Shown: piece after piece, positions 17,570-25,862 of the stretch
Numbering within the stretch: position 1 is the stretch's first letter
Layout: the number at the start of each line of letters is the position of its first letter
Source: AWTP1-13 sp963814055
GTDB lineage: Bacteria; Pseudomonadota; Alphaproteobacteria; Rhizobiales; Hyphomicrobiaceae
Direction of reading: 5' to 3'
DNA: 64,000 nucleotides
NCBI GenBank assembly: GCA_963814055.1
Contig: CAWFBJ010000002.1
Location: 1 to 64,000 of the forward strand
The notes under the pieces: model-generated
Told to the model about the DNA's origin: nothing
What the model saw: the letters and a program-made list of their open reading frames with translations, nothing else
Database searches by the model: none
Program-made: the position numbers and the translations under genes

Positions 17570-18304
17570 CTAGCCCTCCAATTGTGCCGCGGTCTCGTCG
17601 ATCAGAGCAAGCAATTCTTCCAGTCGCGGGGCTTCGGCAATCTCGATGCGTAACGTGCCGAGCGTTTGCAAACGACGCGCTACGGCAGCCGACAGGCAAA
17701 AGTGCGGCAGCGGGCGGATCGTCGCAGCCAAGCCGTGCTTGCCAACTAGGGTGGCGTAAACCGCAGCCGTGCGCGGCGACATCAGGATTATGCCGTCGAT
17801 TTCGCCCGTCGCCAATTGCTCCACTGTGTTGTCGGCCAAGGCGCGTGCCGGGATCATTCGATAGACGATGGGTTGAATCACGCGGAAACCGTGTGTCTCC
17901 AACTCGTCCTGCAGGTTCGCCGCCAGAGTATCGCCTGCCAAGTGAACTACGAGCCCCGCAGCCGGATCGAGCGCGGAGACGATGTGTGCTACCAACTCGG
18001 CCGCGGTGCCGGCGCCCGTCACCACGGTCTCGAAGCCAAGTGCACGCGCTTCGGCCGCTGTCGCCTTGCCGACTGCAAACAGGGGCAGAGCCCGGGCAAT
18101 GGTCAGTGCAGGACTGGCCTTGATGGCGCGCAGTGCGTTGCGACTGGTCGCGATGAGCGCCTGGGCGCTGTCGAGGTCGACGGGCTCTCCGCCTTCGAAG
18201 GAAACACTGAGCAGGGGATCGACGGTGGCTTCGTGGCCCATTTCTTCGAGCACACCGCCGAGTTTGAGCGCGTCAGGCTCGGGCCTGGTGACGAGGAGGC
18301 GCAT
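17570..18304 (-). CDS. hemD: Uroporphyrinogen-III synthase
   Basis: This 244-residue cytosolic enzyme cyclises hydroxymethylbilane to uroporphyrinogen III with inversion of ring D. It opens MRLLVTRPEPDALKLGGVLE, the usual hemD start. Other family features are ALIATSRNALRAI, PLFAVGKATAAEARALGF, and DGIILMSPRTAAVYATLV in the second domain. HemD is poorly conserved, but the motifs, length and position in the hem cluster agree. It lies 126 bp before the Mic60 gene on the same strand. A small secreted-protein gene on the other strand separates it from hemC. Confidence 0.92.
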   Translation of the reverse strand: MRLLVTRPEPDALKLGGVLEEMGHEATVDPLLSVSFEGGEPVDLDSAQALIATSRNALRAIKASPALTIARALPLFAVGKATAAEARALGFETVVTGAGTAAELVAHIVSALDPAAGLVVHLAGDTLAANLQDELETHGFRVIQPIVYRMIPARALADNTVEQLATGEIDGIILMSPRTAAVYATLVGKHGLAATIRPLPHFCLSAAVARRLQTLGTLRIEIAEAPRLEELLALIDETAAQLEG

Positions 18305-18581
18305 CGTGGATCAGCGTTTTCATGGTTGGGCCGGACAAGCCGCGTTGAGTAGGTGCGGACATACCATGAATTTGCTGCCGGGCCGCAGCTTCCGCAATGC
18401 GTCGCTGGATTGCCACGCAGGCGCATCAAGCTTGGGCGTGACTGGCGATCCAGGGCTGCTGCTCCCTACAGCGGGATGCATACTTCGGACTGAATAGTTG
18501 GGGGTTGGGGCCAGTGCATCGCGCTCTCTACGCTGTCAGCCGCGAGTCTCTGCAGCAACCCCATGTGAAGGAGCGCCCTCG

Positions 18582-18881
18582 ATGAATGCGACATTCCGCA
18601 ATTTGGCCGCCGCAAGCCTGTTTGCTGTTGGCGGAGCAGGACTCCTCGGTTGGAGCGCCGGCGTGGCCGAAGCGCAAAGCGCGTGTGTCGAACAATGCCG
18701 GAGCCAGGGCTGGGCGGGGAGCCAATGCAGGCGATACTGCGAAACGCGCTACGGCGAGCCGCAGCGCGGTCCGCGCGTTTATGGATACACCAGCAGAAGC
18801 AGCGGTGGCTGCGGCCAATACCGTTATTTGAAGGACGGCGCGTGCGTGGATGCGCGCACCGATCCGCCCGGCAGGTATTGA
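18582..18881 (+). CDS. Small secreted cysteine-containing protein
   Basis: This 99-residue protein has a clear signal peptide (LAAASLFAVGGAGLLGWSAGVAEA) after ATG 18582 and a gaaggag ribosome site. The mature part has repeated Cys (SACVEQCRSQGWAGSQCRRY, then CETRY; later SGGCGQYRYLKDGACVDART), five or six of them, probably forming disulfides in the periplasm. I do not recognise a named family. It is inserted on the opposite strand between hemC and hemD, so it is not part of the hem operon. Its 3' end is 12 bp from the hemC stop. Confidence 0.7.
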   Translation: MNATFRNLAAASLFAVGGAGLLGWSAGVAEAQSACVEQCRSQGWAGSQCRRYCETRYGEPQRGPRVYGYTSRSSGGCGQYRYLKDGACVDARTDPPGRY

Positions 18882-18893
18882 CTTCGCATCGGC

Positions 18894-19880
18894 CTAAAGC
18901 GCTCGCAGGAAGTCCGGCCCAGCCTTGGCAAGCAACTCGGCAGCGGCGTCTTCGGCGAGGCGCAGGGCCTCGGCGGGCGTGCCTTCGCGGCGCGTGGCGA
19001 AACACTGACTTCCGTCGGGCGTGAGGATCATGCCCCGAAAGGTGAGACGGCTGCCGTCGAGTTCTGCAAGCGCGGCGATCGGTGTTCGGCACGAGCCTTC
19101 CAGTTTGGCGAGAAACGCGCGTTCGGCGGTGACGGCGAGTGCGGTCGGCTCGTGATTGATGGGTGCGAGCACGCGCGCTATGGCGAGATCGTCCGTGCGT
19201 GTCTCGACGCCGATGGCACCCTGGGCGACTGCCGGCAGCATCGTCTCCGTTGACATCGGCGCGGTGATGCGATCACCGAGGCCGAGGCGCTTGAGACCGG
19301 CCATTGCCAGCAGGGTGGCGTCGGCTGCGCCCTCCTGCAGCTTGCGCAAGCGGGTCTCGACGTTGCCGCGCATGGCAACGACGGTGACATCCGGACGCAA
19401 GTACTTCACCTGTGCCTGGCGCCGGAGCGAGGAGGTGGCGACCACAGCGCCTTGTGGCAGATCGCCGAGGCGCGGCGCGGTGCGGCTGATGAAGGCATCG
19501 CGCACGTCTTCGCGCGGAAGGAAGCATGCCACCGTGAGACCAGCCGGAAGCTCGGTCGGCATGTCCTTCATCGAGTGTACGGCGATGTCGGCTTCGCCGG
19601 CCAGCAACGCCTCCTCGATCTCCTTGGTGAAAAGCCCCTTGCCGCCGGCCTCGCTGAGCGGCCGGTCCTGGATGTGGTCTCCCGTGGTCTTGATGGCGCG
19701 AATCTCGAACGCATGCCGGCCGGGACCGTGCGCGGCTTCCAGCCGCTGCTGCACTTCACGGGCCTGCGCCAGCGCCAGCGGGGAGCCGCGCGTGGCGATG
19801 CGGATTCTGCCTGCTTCCAAGCTTCCTTCTCCGGGTGCTAGACGGTTGCCGATCGCTGGATCGTTATATTCCCAGATCAT
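18894..19880 (-). CDS. hemC: Porphobilinogen deaminase (hydroxymethylbilane synthase)
   Basis: This 328-residue cytosolic enzyme polymerises four porphobilinogens. It shows RIATRGSPLALAQAREVQQR, the substrate-binding KTTGDHIQDRPLSEAGGKGL, HSMKDMPTELPAGL, TSSLRRQAQVKYLRPDVTVV, and the dipyrromethane-cofactor Cys in KLEGSCRTPIAA. ATG 19880 is used; TTG or GTG codons a few residues upstream are possible. It is divergent from tsaD with under 90 bp between them, a conserved arrangement in this order of bacteria. Confidence 0.95.
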   Translation of the reverse strand: MIWEYNDPAIGNRLAPGEGSLEAGRIRIATRGSPLALAQAREVQQRLEAAHGPGRHAFEIRAIKTTGDHIQDRPLSEAGGKGLFTKEIEEALLAGEADIAVHSMKDMPTELPAGLTVACFLPREDVRDAFISRTAPRLGDLPQGAVVATSSLRRQAQVKYLRPDVTVVAMRGNVETRLRKLQEGAADATLLAMAGLKRLGLGDRITAPMSTETMLPAVAQGAIGVETRTDDLAIARVLAPINHEPTALAVTAERAFLAKLEGSCRTPIAALAELDGSRLTFRGMILTPDGSQCFATRREGTPAEALRLAEDAAAELLAKAGPDFLRAL

Positions 19881-19966
19881 CACACTAGCCGCGCGCTGGA
19901 GCAAATGGCATCACAGCTGCCATTCGGCCGGGATGACAACATTGCGACCCTTTGCGCGTGGTAACG
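19881..19966. promoter_or_regulatory. Divergent hemC/tsaD promoter region
   Basis: About 86 bp separates the two divergent starts and must hold both promoters. No clear -35/-10 pair could be assigned by eye. Confidence 0.35.
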
Positions 19967-21088
19967 ATGGACATGACGAGATCGGTTAACACAGCCGGAC
20001 GCGCGCATGGAACGCTCGTGCTCGGCATTGAAACGAGCTGCGATGAGACCGCGGCCGCCGTGGTGGCGCGCGGGCCGGACGGCGACGGTCGCATCCAGTC
20101 CAACGTGGTGCGCGCGCAGTGGGACGAGCATCGCCGCTACGGCGGCGTGGTGCCGGAGATCGCCGCGCGGGCGCATGTGGAATGTCTGGACGAGATCATC
20201 GCGCAGGCGATGCGCGAGGCCCGCGTGACGTTTGCGGATCTGGTGGCGGTGGCCGTCACGGCGGGTCCGGGATTGATCGGCGGGTTGCTGGTCGGGGTGG
20301 CGAGCGCCAAGGCCATCGCGATGGCCCACCGGTTGGACCTGGTGGCGGTCAACCATCTCGAGGCGCATGCGCTGACGGTGGGCCTGACCGAAAGGCTGCG
20401 GCCGCCCTATCTGCTGCTCCTCATCTCGGGCGGGCATACACAACTTCTTATCGTGCACGGCGTCTGCCGCTACGAGCGTCTCGGCACGACGATCGACGAT
20501 GCGCTGGGTGAAGCCTTCGACAAGACGGCGAAGCTGCTGGGCCTGGGCTTTCCCGGCGGGCCGGCGGTGGAGAAGGCGGCGGCGTCAGGCGAGGCGGGGC
20601 GGTTCACGCTGCCAAGGCCGATGCTAGGGCGCAGCGAGGCGCATTTCTCCTTCGCCGGATTGAAGACAGCGGTGCGCCATAAGGCGCGGGCGCTGGCTCC
20701 GCTGACGGACGGAGACATCGCCGATCTCTGCGCCGAGTTCGAGAAGGCGGTGGCTGACAGCGTCGCCGATCGCGTGCGGCGGGCGATGGACATTGCCGCG
20801 GATCGACTGCCGGAGAACGCGCGGCATCTGGTCGTGGCCGGCGGCGTTGCGGCGAACAAGGCGTTGCGTGCTGCACTGACGGAAGTCGCTGGCCATGAAG
20901 GCTATACTTTGCACGTGCCGCCGCCGGCGCTGTGCACCGACAATGCCGCGATGGTCGCCTGGGCCGGCGCCGAACGATGGCTGCTCGGGTTGACCGACGG
21001 CCTTGATTTCGAAGCCCGCGCCCGCTGGCCGCTCGATCCTACCGCCATCCCCGCGCTCGGCGCCGGCAAGCAAGGCGCCAAGGCCTGA
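19967..21088 (+). CDS. tsaD: tRNA N6-threonylcarbamoyladenosine transferase TsaD
   Basis: This 373-residue enzyme transfers the threonylcarbamoyl group to A37 of ANN-decoding tRNAs, working with TsaB, TsaE and TsaC. Conserved features are LGIETSCDETAAAVV at the start, the metal-binding HLEAH (in VNHLEAHALTVGL), the phosphate loop LLISGGHTQL, the GEAFDKTAKLLGLGFPGGP segment, and LVVAGGVAANKALR. ATG 19967 was chosen; ATG 19973 and TTG 19952 are alternatives. It is followed by gpsA, the usual neighbour in Hyphomicrobiales. Confidence 0.95.
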   Translation: MDMTRSVNTAGRAHGTLVLGIETSCDETAAAVVARGPDGDGRIQSNVVRAQWDEHRRYGGVVPEIAARAHVECLDEIIAQAMREARVTFADLVAVAVTAGPGLIGGLLVGVASAKAIAMAHRLDLVAVNHLEAHALTVGLTERLRPPYLLLLISGGHTQLLIVHGVCRYERLGTTIDDALGEAFDKTAKLLGLGFPGGPAVEKAAASGEAGRFTLPRPMLGRSEAHFSFAGLKTAVRHKARALAPLTDGDIADLCAEFEKAVADSVADRVRRAMDIAADRLPENARHLVVAGGVAANKALRAALTEVAGHEGYTLHVPPPALCTDNAAMVAWAGAERWLLGLTDGLDFEARARWPLDPTAIPALGAGKQGAKA

Positions 21089-21131
21089 GGAGCGCGTAGT
21101 AAAGTTTGACGATCAAAATCAGGAGCCGGGT

Positions 21132-22127
21132 GTGACTTTCAAGAGCGTGGGCATCATCGGTGGCGGGGCGTGGGGCACGGCGCTGGCCCAAACGATGCGT
21201 TTGGCCGGGCGCGAAACCCTCATCTGGGCGCGCGAGGCGGAGGTGATCGACGAGATCAACAATTGTCACGCCAATTCCCCCTTTCTCCCCGGCGTCGCCT
21301 TGGACCCGGGATTGCGGGCCACCGATCGTCTCGCAGACATCGCTGCGCTCGATGTCGTCCTCATGGTGGCGCCGGCACAGCATGTGCGTGACGTCGGACT
21401 GGCGCTCGAACACCAGCTCGCCGATGGCAAACCGCTGGTCCTTTGCGCGAAAGGCTTGGAACAGAGCAGCGGCAAGCTGCTGGGCGAGGTGGTGTCCGAG
21501 GTGATTCCGCGTGTGCGCCTGGCCGTTCTTTCAGGCCCCAGTTTTGCATCCGACGTGGCACTCGGACTGCCGGCCGCGCTGACACTCGCCAGTGCCGACG
21601 AACAGCTCGGCACGCAACTGGTCGATGCACTGGGCTATCGTCAATTCCGCCTCTACCGATCTTTTGACATTATCGGCACACAGCTCGGCGGCGCAGTGAA
21701 GAACGTGCTTGCCATCGCCGCCGGTATTGTCGAAGGCAAGGCTTTGGGCGCAAGTGCGCATGCTGCGCTGGTGACGCGCGGGTTCGCTGAGTTGCGGCGT
21801 TTCGGGGACGTGCTGGGCGCCAGGCCCGAGACTTTGATGGGGCTTTCCGGCCTCGGCGATCTCCTGCTGACCTGCGGCAGTCCGCAGTCGCGCAACATGA
21901 GTCTGGGCCGGGCGCTGGGCCAGGGGCAGTCGCTGGATGCAATTCTGGGCGGCCGGCGCTCGGTGGCAGAGGGTGTCTTCACGGCCGCCGCCGTCGCCAA
22001 GGTCGCCACCGAGAAGGGCATCGACATGCCGATCTCGCAGGCCGTTCACGGCATCGTTGCGGGAAAGCTCACGGTTGATGCGGCGATCGAGGGATTGCTG
22101 TCGCGCCCCTTCACGGTTGAAACCTGA
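21132..22127 (+). CDS. gpsA: Glycerol-3-phosphate dehydrogenase [NAD(P)+]
   Basis: This 331-residue cytosolic enzyme reduces dihydroxyacetone phosphate to sn-glycerol-3-phosphate for phospholipid synthesis. It shows the Rossmann motif GIIGGGAWGTALAQT, VLCAKGLEQSSGKLL, AVLSGPSFASDVALGLPAAL, the catalytic-Lys region QLGGAVKNVLAIAAGIVEG, GLSGLGDLLLTCGSPQSRN, and AEGVFTAAAV. GTG 21132 was chosen because aggagcc precedes it and the Rossmann strand follows at once. It lies 43 bp after tsaD and is probably cotranscribed with it. Confidence 0.95.
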   Translation: MTFKSVGIIGGGAWGTALAQTMRLAGRETLIWAREAEVIDEINNCHANSPFLPGVALDPGLRATDRLADIAALDVVLMVAPAQHVRDVGLALEHQLADGKPLVLCAKGLEQSSGKLLGEVVSEVIPRVRLAVLSGPSFASDVALGLPAALTLASADEQLGTQLVDALGYRQFRLYRSFDIIGTQLGGAVKNVLAIAAGIVEGKALGASAHAALVTRGFAELRRFGDVLGARPETLMGLSGLGDLLLTCGSPQSRNMSLGRALGQGQSLDAILGGRRSVAEGVFTAAAVAKVATEKGIDMPISQAVHGIVAGKLTVDAAIEGLLSRPFTVET

Positions 22128-22361
22128 ACTCTCGTGTCGATTGTGACACGCTGAGGCGAATTGCGCCTCGAAGTTGGCAGCTCCGCTCCAGGTCAAAGCA
22201 TTGTTATGCGCCCGCTATCGCCTTGTGCGAGCGGAGAAAATACCGTTCGCACAATTTTTTCCGGTCTGGACTCTTCATGCGACAGAAAGCCGTGGAAAGC
22301 GGGGTGACAGACCTGTCGTAAAAAAGGGTAGACTGGGCCTGCGGTATTCAGCGGGTGAGTC

Positions 22362-22856
22362 ATGTCATTTGAGATCGAACGCAAGTTCTTGGTCATAGGC
22401 CAGGACTGGCAGAAATTTGTCATCGCCCGCACCCGTATGCGCCAAGCCTATCTTGTTGCCGAGGGCGCGTTGTCGATCCGCGTTCGCATAAAGGAAGATC
22501 ATGCTGCCACGCTGACCATCAAGTCGCGCGGCGCCGAGTTGCGGCGGCTCGAACTGGAATATCCGATCCCGACCACGGATGCCGAGGCGCTGATAGCCCG
22601 GCGGCACGGTTCGGTCATCGAGAAGGTGCGGCACGACATTCCTTGGCACGGGCTCATGTGGGAGGTGGATGTCTTCACCGGCGAGAACGAGGGATTGGTC
22701 CTGGCCGAGATCGAGCTCGACCACGAGCGCCAGCCTTTCGATCTGCCCCCATGGATCGGAACCGAGGTGACGTCCCAGCGCAGGTATTACAACGGCGATC
22801 TGGCGCAGCGGCCATTCCGCGACTGGGCATCGGCGGACATCGAGAACGTCGCCTGA
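22362..22856 (+). CDS. CYTH-domain protein (inorganic triphosphatase-like)
   Basis: This 164-residue protein of the CYTH superfamily forms a beta-barrel tunnel that binds triphosphates with metal ions. The signature ExExK appears as FEIERKFLV at the N terminus. Basic and acidic tunnel strands follow (LSIRVRIKEDHAATLTIKSR; RLELEYPIP; WEVDVFTGENEGLVLAEIEL). It ends with ITSQRRYYNGDLA-like residues. Bacterial members are mostly tripolyphosphatases, but substrate cannot be settled from the sequence. It is monocistronic by spacing. Confidence 0.88.
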   Translation: MSFEIERKFLVIGQDWQKFVIARTRMRQAYLVAEGALSIRVRIKEDHAATLTIKSRGAELRRLELEYPIPTTDAEALIARRHGSVIEKVRHDIPWHGLMWEVDVFTGENEGLVLAEIELDHERQPFDLPPWIGTEVTSQRRYYNGDLAQRPFRDWASADIENVA

Positions 22857-22974
22857 GCAGCGCTTTGTCCGTCTGAATCCAACCATGCCCTGTAAGCGTT
22901 GGCGCGAGCTGCCGCCGGCCGGCCGCTCGGTCTCGAAGAGGCGAGTGGCCGGCCGCGCAATGCCGATGCCGGGA

Positions 22975-24984
22975 CTAGCGTGTCGTGATGCGGATACCGC
23001 CAAACACGCTGAGGCCAGGACGCTCGAAGCCGATCGGTTCCTGGTATTGAACGTCGAAGAGATTGTCGATGCGCCCGAACAGCGTGGCATTGTCGTTGAG
23101 TTTGTAGTCGGCCGCGATGTTCACAACGGTATAGGAGTCGGTCGCGAACTGAGGCACCGTGAAATAGCGATCGCGATCCTGCCAAGAGCCCGTATAGAGC
23201 ACGGTACCAGACAGAGAGAGCAACTCGGTGGGCGACCAGGTTGCGGTCAGACTGGCCTTGTGGCGCGGACGCCGCAAGAGTTCCGTATCGCCCGTTTCGT
23301 CGATAGCCTTGGTGTAGGTGTAGTCGGCTCTCAGCCGAAGGTTGTCGGTGACCACGACCGAGGCGAAGGTCTCAAATCCCGACGTCGTGGCTTCAGCGAT
23401 GTTGATGAGCGTGTTCTTTGCAGGAAAAGGATTGGACGTGCCCGTAATGAGGTTCGTCAGGTCGCTGTGGAAATAGGTGACGCCGAACCGCAGACGGTCG
23501 TTGAACAACGGCTGCTCGAAGCCAACGTCGTAGCCAAGGCTTTCTTCCGGCTGTAGGTTCGGGTTTCCGAAAAAGTTGAACGCCGGGAAGTCCACGAAAC
23601 GCTGATTGAGTGTCGGCGCCCTGAAGCCTGTTCCGACGCTCGCCTTGAGCTTCGTATAGGTTCCGGGAACGATGTATGCTGGCGCAACGCGCCATGTGGT
23701 GTGCCCGCCGAAGTTCTCGTTGTCGTCGTACCGGACGTTGGCCGCCAAGAAGAAGCGCTTGGCAATCTGCGACTGCAGCTCGATATAGCCGGCGTTATTG
23801 CTCTCCTCGGCCGATGCTATGTCAGTCTGCATGCGTTCGTTCTGGTGTTCCAGGCCAAACATGACGGTCTGACCAGGTGCTATCGTCCACACGCCCCGCC
23901 AGTCTGTCTTGATGCGGTCGCCGTCGTTCACGGCCGGCGCAAACCCAGGGCTGCGGTCAACTCTCGAGTGGTCCGTGTAGGCCACGCTGAAGTAGTTCTT
24001 GAAGACATCACCGAAGGGCGACCAGACGGCCTCGCCGCGCGTGAAAAATTGTTCAACGAGTTGCGTGCTTTGTTGCGCGTGCGGCACACCGGTGAATGGG
24101 GGAACGGAGAAGTCATCCCCCGTGAAATTGAGTCGGGCATCCGTGTAACGCGCCACCCAGTTGAGCGAAATATTTTGGGTCACGTCGACCCCGAGCCGCG
24201 TCGAATAGGTCCAGTTATCGTAGAAATCGTTATTGCGCTTTTGCCCGGGCGGTAGGAGGTCGAGCGGCGTCACCGGGATGTCGGTCGAGCGAAGGTGACT
24301 GATGTTGAAGGCGTAGTTGAAACGCCCCTGGGATCCGCTGGCGCCAACGGCCTGGTTGAAGGTGCCGAACGATCCGCCTTCCACCAATGCGGTAACTCTG
24401 GGTGGTCCTTCGCCTTTCTTGGTGATGATGGAAATCACGCCGCCCAAGGCATCTGCGCCGTAAAGCCCACTCTGTGGGCCGCGTAGAACCTCGATCCGCT
24501 CGATGTCGGCCGTCGCAAGATGACCTAAATCGAAAACACGGCCGGGGTTGGCGGGATCGCTGACGTCGATGCCGTCGATGAGAATCTTGACGTGATTGGA
24601 ATTGGTGCCGCGCATGAAGACCGATGTCAGGCCGCCGGTTCCGCCGTTCTGCACCACATTGAGACCTGGCACGGTCCTCAGAACATCCGAGACAGTGCGG
24701 CGCTGCTGTTGCTGGATCTCCTGCGATGTAATCACGGTGACCGAACTCGCGATTTCCGTGCTCGGGGTCGGAAGCGCGGTCGGGCTCACCACTACGTCGT
24801 CCGGCTGGACGCCGCTTGATGTCGTTGCGCGCGGTGTCCGTTGTTGCGCGGGCGGGCTGACCTCGATGCCGGGCAGCTCGATGGTGACGGGTTGCTGTGC
24901 CTGAGCTTGAGATGAAAGCGCCGCCCACGATGTCGAGGCAAGCGCAACGGCTGGAATAATCCTTAAAAAGGTACTGGAACACAT
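22975..24984 (-). CDS. btuB: BtuB-like TonB-dependent vitamin B12 receptor
   Basis: This 669-residue outer-membrane receptor imports cobalamin or related corrinoids using TonB energy. ATG 24984 gives a signal peptide ending near SSQAQA. The TonB box region is near residue 60 (DDVVVSPTALP). The plug domain has TVSDVLRTVPGLNVVQNGG, VFMRGTNSNHVKILIDG and IERIEVLRGPQSGLYGADAL. The beta barrel follows and ends VFGGIRITTR with a basic C terminus. The upstream cobalamin riboswitch on the same strand supports corrinoid transport. No BtuF, BtuC or BtuD genes are nearby, so the inner-membrane partner is elsewhere. Confidence 0.88.
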   Translation of the reverse strand: MCSSTFLRIIPAVALASTSWAALSSQAQAQQPVTIELPGIEVSPPAQQRTPRATTSSGVQPDDVVVSPTALPTPSTEIASSVTVITSQEIQQQQRRTVSDVLRTVPGLNVVQNGGTGGLTSVFMRGTNSNHVKILIDGIDVSDPANPGRVFDLGHLATADIERIEVLRGPQSGLYGADALGGVISIITKKGEGPPRVTALVEGGSFGTFNQAVGASGSQGRFNYAFNISHLRSTDIPVTPLDLLPPGQKRNNDFYDNWTYSTRLGVDVTQNISLNWVARYTDARLNFTGDDFSVPPFTGVPHAQQSTQLVEQFFTRGEAVWSPFGDVFKNYFSVAYTDHSRVDRSPGFAPAVNDGDRIKTDWRGVWTIAPGQTVMFGLEHQNERMQTDIASAEESNNAGYIELQSQIAKRFFLAANVRYDDNENFGGHTTWRVAPAYIVPGTYTKLKASVGTGFRAPTLNQRFVDFPAFNFFGNPNLQPEESLGYDVGFEQPLFNDRLRFGVTYFHSDLTNLITGTSNPFPAKNTLINIAEATTSGFETFASVVVTDNLRLRADYTYTKAIDETGDTELLRRPRHKASLTATWSPTELLSLSGTVLYTGSWQDRDRYFTVPQFATDSYTVVNIAADYKLNDNATLFGRIDNLFDVQYQEPIGFERPGLSVFGGIRITTR

Positions 24985-25109
24985 GACAAGAAGACCTCGG
25001 TGCGACGTCAGTGGCACGTCACAGCGAACGAAGTCTTCCCAGCCTGGCTCGCGCCAGAGCAGGTCAGCCTACTGTCAGTACACCCCGACCGACATGCTCG
25101 CGTGTGACC

Positions 25110-25310
25110 ACGACTGACGGCAGGTCTCCTGGCTTGCGGATCGCCATTCTCCGTCGCCTTCCCAGGACCCGAGTTCCCAGTGGCTTTGTGACGAAGAATT
25201 CACCGCTTACAGTTGCGGGGGCAGCTGCGGGATCGAGCTCAGATCACTCTCACCGCATTCCCATTTTGATCCCACGGGGGGAACCGTCACCTTCACCGTA
25301 TTAGCCCGGG
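25110..25310 (-). promoter_or_regulatory. Cobalamin riboswitch
   Basis: On the minus strand the leader contains the B12 box AGCCAGGAGACCTGCC (25119-25134). It is preceded by the conserved core with GCCACTGGGA and CCTGGGAAGGCG, and further 5' by GGGAATGCGGTGAGA and the P1-side GGTGACGGTTCCCCCC. This order is diagnostic of the AdoCbl riboswitch class. It lies 125-325 nt upstream of the btuB start. Binding of adenosylcobalamin should reduce receptor synthesis, probably by blocking translation. Confidence 0.93.
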
Positions 25311-25442
25311 ATCGGCGGAGTCAATTGCATGCATGGCGTCGCATGGATTCAAGGCCTGCTGTCTGTTGTCGGAGTGACACAGGCGGCGGGAATGCGCGCC
25401 GGCGCGAACGGCTTGCAGCGCTGAATTCCGCGCCGCGCGGAT

Positions 25443-25519
25443 TGGTACCGCCTGGTGGGGTCGAACCACCGACCTCTAGATCCACAATCTAGCGCTCTAA
25501 CCAGCTGAGCTAAGGCGGC
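25443..25519 (-). tRNA. tRNA-His(GTG)
   Basis: A complete cloverleaf lies on the minus strand. The acceptor GCCGCCT pairs with AGGCGGT. The D arm is AGCTCAGCTGGTTAGAGC. The anticodon stem CTAGA/TCTAG closes loop TTGTGGA with anticodon GTG. The T arm is GGTTCGAACC, and CCA is encoded (25443-25445). The discriminator is A73 rather than the usual C73, so the G at the -1 position has no C partner. This is the recognised alphaproteobacterial deviation of tRNA-His. Confidence 0.95.
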
Positions 25520-25862
25520 CCGGGACGTCGCCGAAGGCCTGCGAGGGTGCATGCGGCCTGCAAGGCAACCCTGAAGGCTGCCAGCATGTCCATCACGGCG
25601 CCAACATAGTCAGCGCGCGCGCGAAAGCCAAGACCCGTCGCATGTGCCTCGGAGAAGAAGCGGCGGGGAGCGGAACTCGGCCGCCGCGGGCATCTGTGTC
25701 GTGCGAACTCGTACGGTCTGCGGCAGCGGGTACGCGAACAGTTTCCTGCCCCGGCCAGCATACGCGCAGGGGCGCGCCGTGCCGGTTTGACGGCGTTGTT
25801 GGGGCGGGTTATGCCAGCCCTTTCCGTGCAGGGCGATTAGACGGGATCAGGGATGCACTGCC
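25520..25862. other. Spacer between tRNA-His and flippase gene
   Basis: No convincing coding frame was found. The short open frames here have no recognisable motifs. It must contain the promoters of the tRNA (leftward) and the flippase (rightward). Confidence 0.45.

Noticed and set aside
19881..19904. TTG 19904 as the hemC start
   Set aside because: It would give an unusual N terminus and run further into the divergent promoter. ATG 19880 is sufficient.
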